DNA of 64,000 nucleotides from Chitinophaga dinghuensis (GCF_003259435.1 NZ_QLMA01000005.1:558001-622000); one strand, 5' to 3'. Positions 28,501-37,369 are shown, counted from the stretch's first letter. Translations and numbers: made by a program. The notes: generated by a model not told the origin, from the sequence alone.

Positions 28501-31500
28501 GCACATGCGATACTGGAGGAGGCAATGCCGGTAACCGCCCCACAAACTCCCGACCATGCGCTGTTTACACAAACGCCTTTTATATTTTCTGCCCATACTC
28601 CAGAAGGCTTACATCAACAAGCCGCCAACTGGATCGATTTTCTTTCTAAAGAACCTGCCATCAGTATTCATGATTTGTGCTATAGCCAGGCTATAACGCG
28701 CACGGACCTACGATACAGACAAGCATTTCTTACCGATAGTAAATCTGTTTTATTGCAGAAGCTGAAAGCCTTCACAGGAGGGGTTATGCAATCGGCAGAT
28801 GCCAGTGCTGAAGGACAACGATGCTTCATTTTCTCCGGGCAGGGCGATCAATACAAAAGTATGGGCAGGGAACTGTATTTCCATTTTCCTGCATTCCGTC
28901 GGGCCTTTGATCGCTGCGCTGCTGCCGCAGATGATCCGGAAACCGGTTACTCATTAGTGGGCATGATTAACGGAAAGGAAGAAGGTACTTTTCTGCTGGG
29001 ACATGATTACCAGCCCGTTCTTTTTGCTGTACAATATGCGCTGGGCATATTACTGGAAGAAAGCGGCTGTATTCCTGAACTATTGCTGGGACATAGTATT
29101 GGCGAATATGCGGCAGCTTGTCTGGCCGGATGTTTCGATCCGGAAACGGGTATTGCTATGCTGAAGAAAAGAGCGGCATTATTAGCAGGACTTCCCCGCG
29201 AAGGCAGTATGCTAACCGTTTTCGCGGATAAAGACACTGTGGCAGCAGCCATCGCAGGACAACCAGAGATCTGTATCGCAGCGTTGAATAGTCCTGCTAA
29301 AACAGTGGTATCCGGCAGTCCTGAAGCAATCAACGCCATCACCACTTTCTTCAGCCAGCAAAAAATTGGTATCTACTCTTTAAAAGTGGCGCAGGCATTT
29401 CACAGTCACTATATGGACCCTATCCTGGAGCCGTATCGGGAATTCCTGCAACAGTTCACCTTCCGGCCGCCTGCCAGGAGATGGATTTCCTCTTTGCATG
29501 GCACTGAAATGACCATGGCTCCGGACGCCGATTACTGGATCAGGCAAACCCGGCAGCCAGTGAATTTCAGACAGGCGTTAACGTTACTGTCATCAGAAAA
29601 AATCCGTGAATTCGTGGAGATAGGCCCTGGTGGCAATACCTTGCTGGCTGTCAGCGAAACTATCGACTGTAGTAATGCACAACTGCTGCGCACCCTTAAT
29701 TTCCGTAAAGGCGACAGAACAGAGGCCTATTTCCTGTTGGAAGCTTTATGCCGTATGTACTGTGCCGGCGCTAACATCCACTGGGAGCAGGTATTACAAG
29801 GCAATGTCTTCCCCACCATGATTCCTGGTCAGGCATTTCAACATAAACGTTACTGGCTGGCCGGATTGAGTCCGGAACAACTAACAGCTTTCGCCGATCA
29901 TGCACAGCAGGCACCCAGGCATGAGAAGGTATTACGCGATTGTTTCTATCAGATTCATTGGAATCCTGCCGGAACAATTGCCACGGATATACCTGATGAG
30001 GTATTACGGAAGAAAACAAACTGGATTATTGCCGCACCGGCAGGAACTGTTACAACACAACTATTACAGCGTTTAAAAGCGGTACAGAAAAGCGTTTACT
30101 GGTTCTGTACAGGCGGCGATACTTCCGTTGGAAAATATAAGCCGGATTTCCAATTCACGATTCATGCCGCAAAGGCCGATTTCCGACGGGCATTGGATAA
30201 GGTAGTAACCTTACAACGCAAAGAAAATGAACGCGAGTGGAAAATTATTTATGGAGATGGTAGTCTGTCGGACCACCAAACCTCCACCCCTGATCACCGT
30301 ATATCCGATAGCGTTAGTACGCTCATACCCTTCCTTCAGGCCGTTAAAGAGAGTGCATTGGTGATGCCGCTATGGCTGCTCACCAGGCATGCACAACCCG
30401 TGCCTGCAGTGACAGCAGCGCTTCAGCTGACGGCCGCCCCACTTTGGGGATTTGGGAAAACATTATTCCTGGAACATCCGGAATGGCGGGGTGGCATGAT
30501 AGATATTGCCGGACCAGAAGACGTACCAACGTTGCTACACAAAATATTACAGCCTGGTAAAGAGCATTGCATTGTGTTGCGGGATGGACAACAGTACATC
30601 ACACAGCTGCAACCAGTAAAGGAAGTAGGTACTGCCAATGCCACGCTCCGCAACGATGGCGCCTATATCATTACCGGCGGCTTCGGCGGACTAGGACTAG
30701 CCTGCGCATCCTGGCTGGCAAGCAAAGGCGTCAATCGCCTGGTATTACTCGGACGTAGAGCGATGCCTGATTCAACTAGCTGGGAAAGTATTACAGACAC
30801 CCATCCGGAATACGCCACCATCCAACAGTTGCTCCGCTTACAACGGGAAGGCGTACACGTAGAAACGCATCGTGTAGACGTAAGAGATAGTGCCGCACTC
30901 TCAGAGGTGTTTACACATTTGGACGAACAGGAAATACCCATCCGTGGCGTATTACACGCTGCAGGAGTAAACTGGTTCGCCAAAGTAATGGAGCTGGACA
31001 ACCATCAATTGGCAGATACCCTGCAAATCAAGACAGACGCCTCCTGGCAATTACATCAACTGACAAAAGACCGGGATCTGGATTGCTTCCTGCTCTTCTC
31101 TTCCGTATCTGCATTATGGGGCTCTGTTGACCTGAGTCATTATACTGCAGCCAACTATTATATGGATATGCTGAGCAAATACCGCGCAGCCATGGGACTT
31201 CCGGCTACATGTATCGACTGGGGACCGTGGGCAGAGGCAGGCATGAGTGCCGGCGAACATGAAACACATGTACTCCAACAGCTGGGATTCCGACTACTCC
31301 CCACTTCCAGTGCATTGACCTGCATGGAAACCGCTATAGCGAAAAAAGACCCATTGCTGCTCATTGCTGATATTGATTGGGAGAAATTCCGGTTGTTTAC
31401 TGACTTTTCATTACAACCATCATTATTCAGTCAGGTAGTAAAAGGTAATCTTGCCCAATCTACAGTGGCCAGCAACCTGGATCACATTCTCAGTAGCCCA

Positions 31501-32529
31501 CCAGAAGCAGCAAGAGCGCAGATTGAAGAAGTAGTAAGAACAGAATTACGGATGGTGATGCTAATAGAATCTATGGATACCATCGATGCCCAGCAGCGCT
31601 TCAATTTCCTGGGCATGGATTCCCTCATGGCTATTTCTTTTGTAGCGCGACTGGAACAATATTTCCATTGCAAGCTGCCGGCCACCATGGCATACAACTA
31701 CCCTACCATAGCGGCCGTAAGCGATTTCATTTTCTCATTGGTATACAAAGAACAGGCAATAACAGTCACGGCGCCGGCAGTATCCCCGACGCCTGAAATT
31801 CCTGCCGCCAAAGCCTTTGTGGTATTACAAGAAAAGCAGCATCCTGTCAAACAACGTTTATACTGTTTCCCTTACGCCGGTTCAGGCGCTTCTGCCTATG
31901 GCCGATGGGCCGCCGCTTTTGGCGCGCAGTTGGAAGTAATCGCCGTGCAACCCCGAGGACGGGAAGAACGTAGTCACGAACCAGCCTTCACCGATCTGCC
32001 GGCCCTCATTGAGGATTTGTTACAAGACTACACAGATCCAGAAGAAGAGTTTTTCTTCTTCGGGCATAGTATGGGCGCTTTGATGGCCTATGAATTTTAT
32101 ACCGCCTTAAAACTGGCTGGAAGGAAATTGCCGGCAGGTATGATCTTATCGGGTTGCGGCGCGCCATTGGAAGCAGGCAACGGCACTCTACATCAGTTAA
32201 ATGAAGCAGCTTTTATAGAAGAGGTATTGAAAAGCTATGGCGATCCCAGTATTGCTGCCGAAAGACGACAGGCATTGCAACATAGCAGCGAACTGCTACG
32301 GGCGGATTTGCAGGTACTCGAATGTTATCAGCCGCAAGGCACAGCGATTACCGTTCCACTAACAGTAGTAACCGGATTGGAGGATCAACTGGCCCCTCCG
32401 GAAGAAGTACGCCGTTGGATGGAGCTGGCCACCAACAACTTTTCCATCTGCTTCCTGAAAGCCGGCCACGACCTCGTCCAGCAACGCAGTCAGGATCTCA
32501 TTAAAATCATTTCTTCAGCCATCAAGTAA
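25582..32529 (+). CDS. Modular polyketide synthase: FAAL-KS-AT-KR-ACP-TE
   Basis: 2315 residues. Domains in order: fatty acyl-AMP ligase (about 1-555; adenylation motif Y-T-S-G-S-T-G-T-P-K-G near 168-180), ketosynthase (560-985; D-T-A-C-S-S near 729, H-G-T-G-T near 863, N-I-G-H near 901), acyltransferase (1080-1390; G-H-S-I-G near 1170 and A-F-H-S near 1272, which favours malonyl-CoA), ketoreductase with its structural half (about 1430-1900; G-G-F-G-G-L-G near 1696, Ser-Tyr-Asn catalytic set with Tyr near 1853), acyl carrier (Ser2014 in G-M-D-S-L) and a type-II-like thioesterase (2090-2315; G-H-S-M-G near 2161, His near 2295). Predicted product: an activated fatty acid extended once with malonate, reduced to a beta-hydroxy acid and released. 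No DH or ER is visible. There is no ACP between FAAL and KS, so the acyl-AMP must be passed to the KS directly or through another carrier. The L-D-D motif of B-type KRs is absent. Confidence 0.93.
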   Translation: MEHTTIVDLISRFPIGKANDKALVFLDHNGNESQVFTYRTLKQQCITIAENLHAHLPPGEIALLCTPEQSDFTTIFFGCMMAGIIPAPMAPVRNNNDKNGLERIIRILQQQHIQSIILPDDQVSLFQETLQKTNLSQVRLIPMERLQHQGITAVSLPEIHETDVAYIQYTSGSTGTPKGVQIRHQHAMRNLAFMYRMFQRTETVRVAGWLPFHHDMGLIGHLLTVLFEHGFGVFISPQSFMSTPSLWLKIIGQYQANAAAAPPFAFDHCCNKINTPDGFQLSSWKYAYVGAETISPEILQRFAKKFESAGFNLHTFKPVYGLAEATLLVAGGGKGLDEILTYTHKRPSGKSLRLLLPYYTDPEVQVFIRQPETGNLLHDGEEGEIYILGAGNASGYLEDKGLVPIPEGTPIKTGDTGYLQEGRLYITGRSKDIIIVRGVNYAADDLENAIRYHQPDIQTNDRTVCIAHIAGGEQLFVFQEVHRHTDIATQERICNSIKGSLAEGYGITPDNIILVPSGCIPRTTSYKVSRKACLTRYLQGKLPVLNNENTDGISAEDGVVIVAMACRFPGADSPEAFWELLQQGTDAISEVPASRWDNDVFYDERPAMPGKVNTRWGGFVADIDQFDPALFGISPHEAPEIDPQQRLLMETSWRLLENAGWKKEQLAGTDTGVFLGVSTNDYLYMKIKLIPGMESFNAYSGLGNANSLTANRISYTYDLKGPSMAVDTACSSSLTAFHLAVKAIRNGECTQAIAGGVNALLSPGPTITLSQFGMMSPVGRCKTFDASADGYVRAEGCGMVMLKRRSAALRDGDPILATVLASAAGQDGKSNGITSPDGPAQYRLISRTLAEAGISPETISFVEAHGTGTALGDPVELEQLVKIYGQGTSNDCHVGAVKANIGHLEAGAGIAGLMKAILMLQHGKIPPQPHLQELNPRIHLEGSRLKIPTTLREWSADGPRRAAISSFGFGGALAHAILEEAMPVTAPQTPDHALFTQTPFIFSAHTPEGLHQQAANWIDFLSKEPAISIHDLCYSQAITRTDLRYRQAFLTDSKSVLLQKLKAFTGGVMQSADASAEGQRCFIFSGQGDQYKSMGRELYFHFPAFRRAFDRCAAAADDPETGYSLVGMINGKEEGTFLLGHDYQPVLFAVQYALGILLEESGCIPELLLGHSIGEYAAACLAGCFDPETGIAMLKKRAALLAGLPREGSMLTVFADKDTVAAAIAGQPEICIAALNSPAKTVVSGSPEAINAITTFFSQQKIGIYSLKVAQAFHSHYMDPILEPYREFLQQFTFRPPARRWISSLHGTEMTMAPDADYWIRQTRQPVNFRQALTLLSSEKIREFVEIGPGGNTLLAVSETIDCSNAQLLRTLNFRKGDRTEAYFLLEALCRMYCAGANIHWEQVLQGNVFPTMIPGQAFQHKRYWLAGLSPEQLTAFADHAQQAPRHEKVLRDCFYQIHWNPAGTIATDIPDEVLRKKTNWIIAAPAGTVTTQLLQRLKAVQKSVYWFCTGGDTSVGKYKPDFQFTIHAAKADFRRALDKVVTLQRKENEREWKIIYGDGSLSDHQTSTPDHRISDSVSTLIPFLQAVKESALVMPLWLLTRHAQPVPAVTAALQLTAAPLWGFGKTLFLEHPEWRGGMIDIAGPEDVPTLLHKILQPGKEHCIVLRDGQQYITQLQPVKEVGTANATLRNDGAYIITGGFGGLGLACASWLASKGVNRLVLLGRRAMPDSTSWESITDTHPEYATIQQLLRLQREGVHVETHRVDVRDSAALSEVFTHLDEQEIPIRGVLHAAGVNWFAKVMELDNHQLADTLQIKTDASWQLHQLTKDRDLDCFLLFSSVSALWGSVDLSHYTAANYYMDMLSKYRAAMGLPATCIDWGPWAEAGMSAGEHETHVLQQLGFRLLPTSSALTCMETAIAKKDPLLLIADIDWEKFRLFTDFSLQPSLFSQVVKGNLAQSTVASNLDHILSSPPEAARAQIEEVVRTELRMVMLIESMDTIDAQQRFNFLGMDSLMAISFVARLEQYFHCKLPATMAYNYPTIAAVSDFIFSLVYKEQAITVTAPAVSPTPEIPAAKAFVVLQEKQHPVKQRLYCFPYAGSGASAYGRWAAAFGAQLEVIAVQPRGREERSHEPAFTDLPALIEDLLQDYTDPEEEFFFFGHSMGALMAYEFYTALKLAGRKLPAGMILSGCGAPLEAGNGTLHQLNEAAFIEEVLKSYGDPSIAAERRQALQHSSELLRADLQVLECYQPQGTAITVPLTVVTGLEDQLAPPEEVRRWMELATNNFSICFLKAGHDLVQQRSQDLIKIISSAIK

Positions 32530-32534
32530 ATACT

Positions 32535-33287
32535 ATGAGCAATACAGTAAAACCCTGGTATAATGTATTTGGAGGCCGTTACACTGGCGAACAGCCCCCG
32601 TTTTACGACAGAGAAGAACTTCCCTGGGTACAGGTGCTGGAAAATAACTGGGAAACTATCAGGGATGAAGTGACAGAACTCATGCAGGAAAAGCCTGCCC
32701 GACTTCGTCCTTATTTCATCAACAAATCCATGTCCTTCCCTCCTAAAAAGTGGAAGACAATGGGATTGTATTTCTGGAAATTCACCATGCATGATAATTG
32801 CCGGAAATGCCCGGAAACAGTGAAGTTGATGAAACAGATCCCCAACCTGACCTCCTGTTCACTGAGCGTACTGGAGCCAGGATCTAATATTAATCCCCAT
32901 CAGGGAGACACAGATGCCATTATTCGCTGTCATTTGGGATTATCCGTACCCGCAGCACTGCCTGATTGCGGATTCCAGGTATCTAAGGAAATACGGCCCT
33001 GGGAAAATGGGAAAGCGCTCCCTTTTTGTGATGCCCATACACATACTGCCTGGAATCATTCCAATACCAGAAGACTGATCCTGATTATTGATGTTATCCG
33101 GCCTGAATACGCCAAACAGGAGAATATGATCTGTGCGCATGTACTCGCGTCTTCCGTATTACAAATGTTATATCAGCGTTTTGCTTTCCTCGGGCGGCAG
33201 TCTGGTTATCTTAAAAAGAATCTTTACAACCTGCTACGTTATTCTATTTGGGTGGTATTACCCATCCAACGGTTCAAACTATTCTGA
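32535..33287 (+). CDS. Aspartyl/asparaginyl beta-hydroxylase-family 2OG-Fe(II) oxygenase
   Basis: Starts 5 nt after the PKS stop, so it is almost certainly co-transcribed. The 250-aa protein shows the family signature: E-P-G-S-N-I-N-P-H-Q-G-D-T-D with a first iron histidine, R-C-H-L-G-L-S-V-P, and H-T-A-W-N-H-S-N-T-R-R-L-I-L-I-I-D-V with the second histidine and the arginine that holds 2-oxoglutarate. These enzymes hydroxylate a carbon using Fe(II), O2 and 2-oxoglutarate, in peptides or in small lipids. Beside a PKS making a beta-hydroxy fatty acid, hydroxylation of the acyl chain or of an amino acid headgroup is plausible. The last 40 residues are hydrophobic and may contact the membrane. 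Confidence 0.88.
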   Translation: MSNTVKPWYNVFGGRYTGEQPPFYDREELPWVQVLENNWETIRDEVTELMQEKPARLRPYFINKSMSFPPKKWKTMGLYFWKFTMHDNCRKCPETVKLMKQIPNLTSCSLSVLEPGSNINPHQGDTDAIIRCHLGLSVPAALPDCGFQVSKEIRPWENGKALPFCDAHTHTAWNHSNTRRLILIIDVIRPEYAKQENMICAHVLASSVLQMLYQRFAFLGRQSGYLKKNLYNLLRYSIWVVLPIQRFKLF

Positions 33288-33294
33288 TCAGAAG

Positions 33295-33324
33295 TCCACT
33301 TCTCATGGATCCATGAGGAGTGGA
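33295..33324. terminator. Bidirectional terminator between convergent genes
   Basis: A near-perfect palindrome (arms around a central GGATCC, one G-T pair) sits between the stop at 33287 of the plus-strand gene and the stop at 33327 of the minus-strand gene. On the plus strand it is followed by TTTTATTTTA. Confidence 0.82.
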
Positions 33325-33326
33325 TT

Positions 33327-34100
33327 TTATTTTACTTTTAGGCGTCCGTCTACATTATCATAACTTGTTACCCGGCCATCCTTAAATGTAACGTTATCTT
33401 CTCCGTAATGCCAGGTTTGCTCACCAGTACTCATATTACGGTCAACAGCAGTGGGCCTACCCTGGAGTTTTAGCACATCCTCCTGAGCAGTCCCGATCTT
33501 AAAAAAGCTTTGCATTAATGTTCGTTCACGTTGGGCAAATGCGGCAGGGTTGGCCGCTGAATCCAACCTTCTTTGTTCCGATAATAGTTGTCGAATAGCT
33601 GGAGAAGTATCCTCCATTTCTTGATTACGGTGCATGGATGCCACTTTCTGTAAGAAGGGTAACACATCTTGATTCAGGGTATCTGTTTTGGTTTCCTTTC
33701 TTTCCAGCAGCGCCTTGTTTATTCTCCTCAGTTCAATGGCTTCTTTTTCCTGTGCCTCATGCAACTGGCTCCATATCAGGATTCCGGGAATAATGGAAAA
33801 GAGCAAGATGATGAAGATTGTTTTTACACGACTACTTTTCTTTGCTAAAACACTTGCTGGCGCCCATTCCTGAGAGCCGGGATGCTCCATTTCATTTAAA
33901 TAGTTATCGAATATTTGTCGGGTACCGGGATCAGACAGCACTTCGTATGCCCGTTGCAGTTCTTTGAATTTTTCTTCAAAGTATGGCTCACCTCCGTTTT
34001 TGTCCGGATGGTATTTTTTCGAGAGACTTCTATATGCGGCTTTGATTTCCTGTGGGGAAGCCTGCTGGCTCACGCCAAGCACCTGATAATAATTGTTCAT
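33327..34100 (-). CDS. Membrane J-domain protein with OmlA-like tail
   Basis: Residues 1-70 are a J domain with His-Pro-Asp at 31-33, the motif that stimulates the DnaK ATPase. A single membrane helix follows (about 94-112, I-F-I-I-L-L-F-S-I-I-P-G), then a charged segment with E-A-Q-E-K-E-A-I. The last 60 residues (I-G-T-A-Q-E-D-V-L-K-L-Q-G-R-P then W-H-Y-G and F-K-D-G-R-V) match the SmpA/OmlA (BamE-like) fold pattern. Positively charged residues before the helix favour a cytoplasmic J domain and a periplasmic tail. The protein could tie DnaK to envelope protein assembly; that is inference. It is a single gene, convergent with the hydroxylase gene. Confidence 0.85.
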   Translation of the reverse strand: MNNYYQVLGVSQQASPQEIKAAYRSLSKKYHPDKNGGEPYFEEKFKELQRAYEVLSDPGTRQIFDNYLNEMEHPGSQEWAPASVLAKKSSRVKTIFIILLFSIIPGILIWSQLHEAQEKEAIELRRINKALLERKETKTDTLNQDVLPFLQKVASMHRNQEMEDTSPAIRQLLSEQRRLDSAANPAAFAQRERTLMQSFFKIGTAQEDVLKLQGRPTAVDRNMSTGEQTWHYGEDNVTFKDGRVTSYDNVDGRLKVK

Positions 34101-34212
34101 AAGTACAGGTAAAGGGGACGGCTACACGATTTAATAGGCAAGGTATCAAATTATTGCCGGGAAAATTTGAAATAAGTATTTCGGGAGATGCGTGCTGCTC
34201 CGGCCATCCGGG

Positions 34213-35145
34213 TTACTTATCCAGCCACTTATTATCTTTCAGCCAATGTTCGAGTCGGTCCATCCAGTGTTCTTCCGGGTTGGAATTACGCATGCCAAAG
34301 CCATGCCCGCCTCTTTGATAGATATGGATTTCAGCGGGAACATGTTGCTTTACGAGGGCGGAATAAAATGCAATGCTGTTGGCTACCGGCACCAGGTTAT
34401 CATCAGTGGCATGCACGAGGAAAGTAGGCGGCGTATTAGCTGATACTTGCCATTCATTACTGAATTCCTTCACTTTCGCTGGGGAGGCATCGGCGCCTAT
34501 CAATTTATTTTTGGAGCCGGGATGCGTGAGGCCGTCTTCCATGCTGATAACGGGATATACCAGTACGAGGAAATCCGGGCGGAGCCGGACACCTTCCGGA
34601 TTGGGAATATAGCTATGCTGCGCATGAGTGGCAGCGGTGGCTGCGAGGTGGCCGCCGGCAGAGGATCCCATTAGTCCGATACGGTTGGTATCCAATTTCC
34701 AGTCAGCAGCGTGTAGTCGTGCCAGTTTGATGGCTTGTTGTACATCCTGTAACGGGCCGATATTTCGGTTCCACATGGTGGTATCATTGGGGAGCCGGTA
34801 TTTGAGGACGATGCAAGTGATACCAAAGCTGTTGAGTTTTTGGGCGAAGTCGCTCCCCTCTTTGGAATAGGCCAGGTTTGCGTATCCGCCACCCGGACAG
34901 ATCACCATGGCGGCGCCATTGGCTTTTTCCGGCGATGGCAGGAACAATTGCACCATAGGAACGGTGACCTTCTCAAAGGAAACGCTGTTATTTTTAGCCG
35001 TTTCTATTTCCAGATTCGGGGTATGCCTGCTATTGACGACCGTATCAGGGTATAGTGGCAACCATTGCTGCGCATGCAGTGTGATGGCTGACAGCAAGCC
35101 GCAAAAAATAATTCCTATTCGTTTATACGTGCACGTAATTTTCAT
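34213..35145 (-). CDS. Secreted alpha/beta-hydrolase (acetyl-esterase/BD-FAE type)
   Basis: I use the ATG at 35145, not the longer frame to 35328, because it begins with a good signal peptide (M-K-I-T-C-T-Y-K-R-I-G-I-I-F-C-G-L-L-S-A...H-A-Q). The mature part has I-C-P-G-G-G-Y as oxyanion region, the nucleophile elbow G-S-S-A-G-G (Ser162), and a C-terminal G-G-H-G-F-G with the catalytic histidine. The length of 310 aa fits the family. Such enzymes remove acetyl or feruloyl groups from plant polysaccharides; exported copies are frequent in polysaccharide-degrading Bacteroidota. No substrate can be assigned. Confidence 0.88.
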   Translation of the reverse strand: MKITCTYKRIGIIFCGLLSAITLHAQQWLPLYPDTVVNSRHTPNLEIETAKNNSVSFEKVTVPMVQLFLPSPEKANGAAMVICPGGGYANLAYSKEGSDFAQKLNSFGITCIVLKYRLPNDTTMWNRNIGPLQDVQQAIKLARLHAADWKLDTNRIGLMGSSAGGHLAATAATHAQHSYIPNPEGVRLRPDFLVLVYPVISMEDGLTHPGSKNKLIGADASPAKVKEFSNEWQVSANTPPTFLVHATDDNLVPVANSIAFYSALVKQHVPAEIHIYQRGGHGFGMRNSNPEEHWMDRLEHWLKDNKWLDK

Positions 35146-35287
35146 ATCATGAGGCTTTCTAATGGTATGATAATATACAAACGAAAATTGAGCAGAGCGA
35201 ATTTTGTCTCCCGAAAGATAAAAATCAAGTGTAATTAAGATTAAAAAAACTTGTACCACATGGCTTAATGTGAAGCTGGGAAAACAA

Positions 35288-35890
35288 TTAAAAGGAGTAA
35301 GAAAGGAAAAAATAATCATACCCTGCATTCTTCACCGTATCCCGTAAAGTCAAAAATCGGTACGAAAACCAATACCAAAGGTCAAGACTGTCACCCAAAT
35401 AATCTGCTTCCTCCAAAAACACGTCTATCAATGACCTGGCTGGCACCGGATAGCGGGGTTTAAAGTCCTCTGGGAATTCAGTATCCTCCCCCTTAATGGC
35501 GGTATAAATATAACACAGGGAGATAAACCAATCTAGGAGATCCAACAGTTGTTGCTTCGTAAAAACCATATCCTGATCAAAATCAGCCTTAGATTCATAC
35601 TTATCCTCACTTTCCTCGTTATGCCAGTCAAAATTGCTAAAGAAATAATCTTTTGCATTCATCATCAGATAGCCATATTTACTACCCCGTTGATGGAATA
35701 GCTCTACTATGCCACCATCAGGTTCGTCCGCGACTTCACATAAATAAGCATAGTATATATTAGCCAATTCTTTTGCAGTCAGATGTAATGCCCCTTCTGT
35801 ATACTTTTCCTTTATGTCCTTAAAGGATTCAGGCAGCCTTGCCAATAACTGTGCCTGCCTTATTCCGTGAATTCCTAAATCTGTACCCAT
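35288..35890 (-). CDS. Unrecognised 200-aa soluble protein
   Basis: Starts at the ATG at 35890, with a candidate promoter immediately upstream. I do not recognise the family. It is acidic, with D-E-P-D-G-G, E-E-S-E-D-K-Y-E-S and E-D-T-E-F-P-E-D stretches, a helical N terminus (L-L-A-R-L-P-E-S-F-K) and many aromatic residues near the end (L-W-Y-W-F-S-Y-R-F). It has no signal peptide. The start of the esterase gene lies 142 nt downstream, on the same strand. Such single acidic proteins are common among immunity-type or regulatory genes of Bacteroidota, but no toxin partner is adjacent. Confidence 0.65.
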   Translation of the reverse strand: MGTDLGIHGIRQAQLLARLPESFKDIKEKYTEGALHLTAKELANIYYAYLCEVADEPDGGIVELFHQRGSKYGYLMMNAKDYFFSNFDWHNEESEDKYESKADFDQDMVFTKQQLLDLLDWFISLCYIYTAIKGEDTEFPEDFKPRYPVPARSLIDVFLEEADYLGDSLDLWYWFSYRFLTLRDTVKNAGYDYFFLSYSF

Positions 35891-35913
35891 GGTCGTTCTA
35901 TTTGAATGATATG

Positions 35914-35941
35914 CAAATATTAATATTATTAAAAACGCAAA
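35914..35941 (-). promoter_or_regulatory. Candidate Bacteroidota promoter of the 200-aa gene
   Basis: On the minus strand a TTTG (35941-35938) lies 16 bases upstream of AATATTTG (35921-35914), close to the TTTG / TAnnTTTG pattern of Bacteroidota. The predicted start point is about 15-20 nt before the ATG at 35890. Confidence 0.3.
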
Positions 35942-36057
35942 TACTTATTTCAATTAATTTTTTAACATGATAAAATAATAGCTGGCATTCCCTTTTGTGA
36001 TCTTCTTAAGAAATTTTGCCTGATCTTTGATATAATACTATTTAAAAGTATCGACCG

Positions 36058-37323
36058 GTGCTACGCATTTACTATATATCCGTGGTTTCTGTACTGATGG
36101 CATGTTATTTTCCTTTACATGCACAGTCTGTCAATGATAAATTTCCTGAAGTATATCAGTTGATTCTTAACAGGAACTTTTTTAAGGCAAAAGATTGGTA
36201 TGCCCTGAATAAGTCGAATCTGGATCAGCAGCATCAGCAACTGACAGAGGCGATACTGGATAATGCATTCAACAAGCCTGCTATTTCTGACCAGAAAGTA
36301 ACGGTACTACTACAGACAGCAACGGGTCTCCCCGATTCTCTCTTGCTAAAACTCCATCGGCTGAAAGAAGACAACGCAGTTAAACAATATAAATACAAAG
36401 AGGCGAAGGTGGAGGTTATTACGATGCTGAAAAAATTCGCAGCGATGCTTTCTGATGAGGAGAGAGATGATCTTTCCAATAATCTGAAAATATGGACCGC
36501 ATTGGAAAATGTGCCTCCACAGCGGGTTAGTCGCGGCGCAGTTAAGTTAAAAATGTTTAAGGATAACGCCGGGTTGAATAATCTGAAAATGACTGTAGGC
36601 ATGGATACTGCGGATTTCATTTTTGATACTGGCGCCAATATATCTACGGTATCAGCCTCCACTGCCAAGCAATTACATTTCCGGATCATTCCATCTGAAA
36701 TCGCTGTCAATGCGATTACTGGGAAGACCGTCACTGCTCAGTTGGCGGTGTGTGATAAAATGATGTTGGGAGATTTGCAATTGGAAAATGTGGTATTTCT
36801 GGTATTGGAAGATGAGGGTCTTTCTTTCCCGAGCATCAACTATTATATCCATGGCATCCTGGGATATGCTGTCATAGCGGCGCTACGGGAGATTCAGATC
36901 ACGAGGGACAATTATTTCATTGTTCCGGAGACAGAAACGGAGATCAGTGGTCCTTCTAACATGGCCATCGACGGACTTACTCCACTCATCTGCATTGACG
37001 GTATGCACTTTACCTTCGACACTGGCGCAGGCAACAGCATCTTGTATGCGCCTTTCTATCAACGTAATCGCAGTATTATTGATGGGAATTATAGTCCGCA
37101 GATGATTGCTTTCGGGGGCGCTGGCGGAAAGGTAGAAACAGCGGGTTTCAAAGTGAAGGTGACCTTCAATATTATGGATAAAAAGGTGACTGTAAAAAAT
37201 GTAAATCTGTTACAGAATAATATCAACCAGGAAAAAGTATATGGTAATATTGGTCAGGATGTAATCCGGCAGTTTTCGAAAATGACGATGAACTTCGACA
37301 AGATGTTTATTCGATTCGATTAA
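36058..37323 (+). CDS. Secreted bilobal retropepsin-like aspartic protease
   Basis: Begins with GTG at 36058, chosen because it gives a signal peptide (M-L-R-I-Y-Y-I-S-V-V-S-V-L-M-A-C...H-A-Q-S). The N-terminal 130 residues look helical. Two aspartyl-protease motifs follow: F-I-F-D-T-G-A-N near 187 and F-T-F-D-T-G-A-G near 318, each followed by the hydrophobic-hydrophobic-Gly pattern of the family (I-L-G-Y-A-V, N-I-G-Q-D-V). Two motifs in one chain make it a bilobal enzyme. It lies directly upstream of a second retropepsin gene. The role is probably envelope or extracellular proteolysis. Confidence 0.85.
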   Translation: MLRIYYISVVSVLMACYFPLHAQSVNDKFPEVYQLILNRNFFKAKDWYALNKSNLDQQHQQLTEAILDNAFNKPAISDQKVTVLLQTATGLPDSLLLKLHRLKEDNAVKQYKYKEAKVEVITMLKKFAAMLSDEERDDLSNNLKIWTALENVPPQRVSRGAVKLKMFKDNAGLNNLKMTVGMDTADFIFDTGANISTVSASTAKQLHFRIIPSEIAVNAITGKTVTAQLAVCDKMMLGDLQLENVVFLVLEDEGLSFPSINYYIHGILGYAVIAALREIQITRDNYFIVPETETEISGPSNMAIDGLTPLICIDGMHFTFDTGAGNSILYAPFYQRNRSIIDGNYSPQMIAFGGAGGKVETAGFKVKVTFNIMDKKVTVKNVNLLQNNINQEKVYGNIGQDVIRQFSKMTMNFDKMFIRFD

Positions 37324-37350
37324 TTGTTAAGCTGACAAATGTTACATTTG
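37324..37350 (+). promoter_or_regulatory. Candidate promoter of the second retropepsin gene
   Basis: A TTG (37324-37326) is 16 bases upstream of TACATTTG (37343-37350), an exact TAnnTTTG match. The predicted transcript would start about 15 nt before the ATG at 37370, so the gene could be transcribed apart from its neighbour. Confidence 0.4.
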
Positions 37351-37369
37351 TAGGAAATAAGTACGTAGT

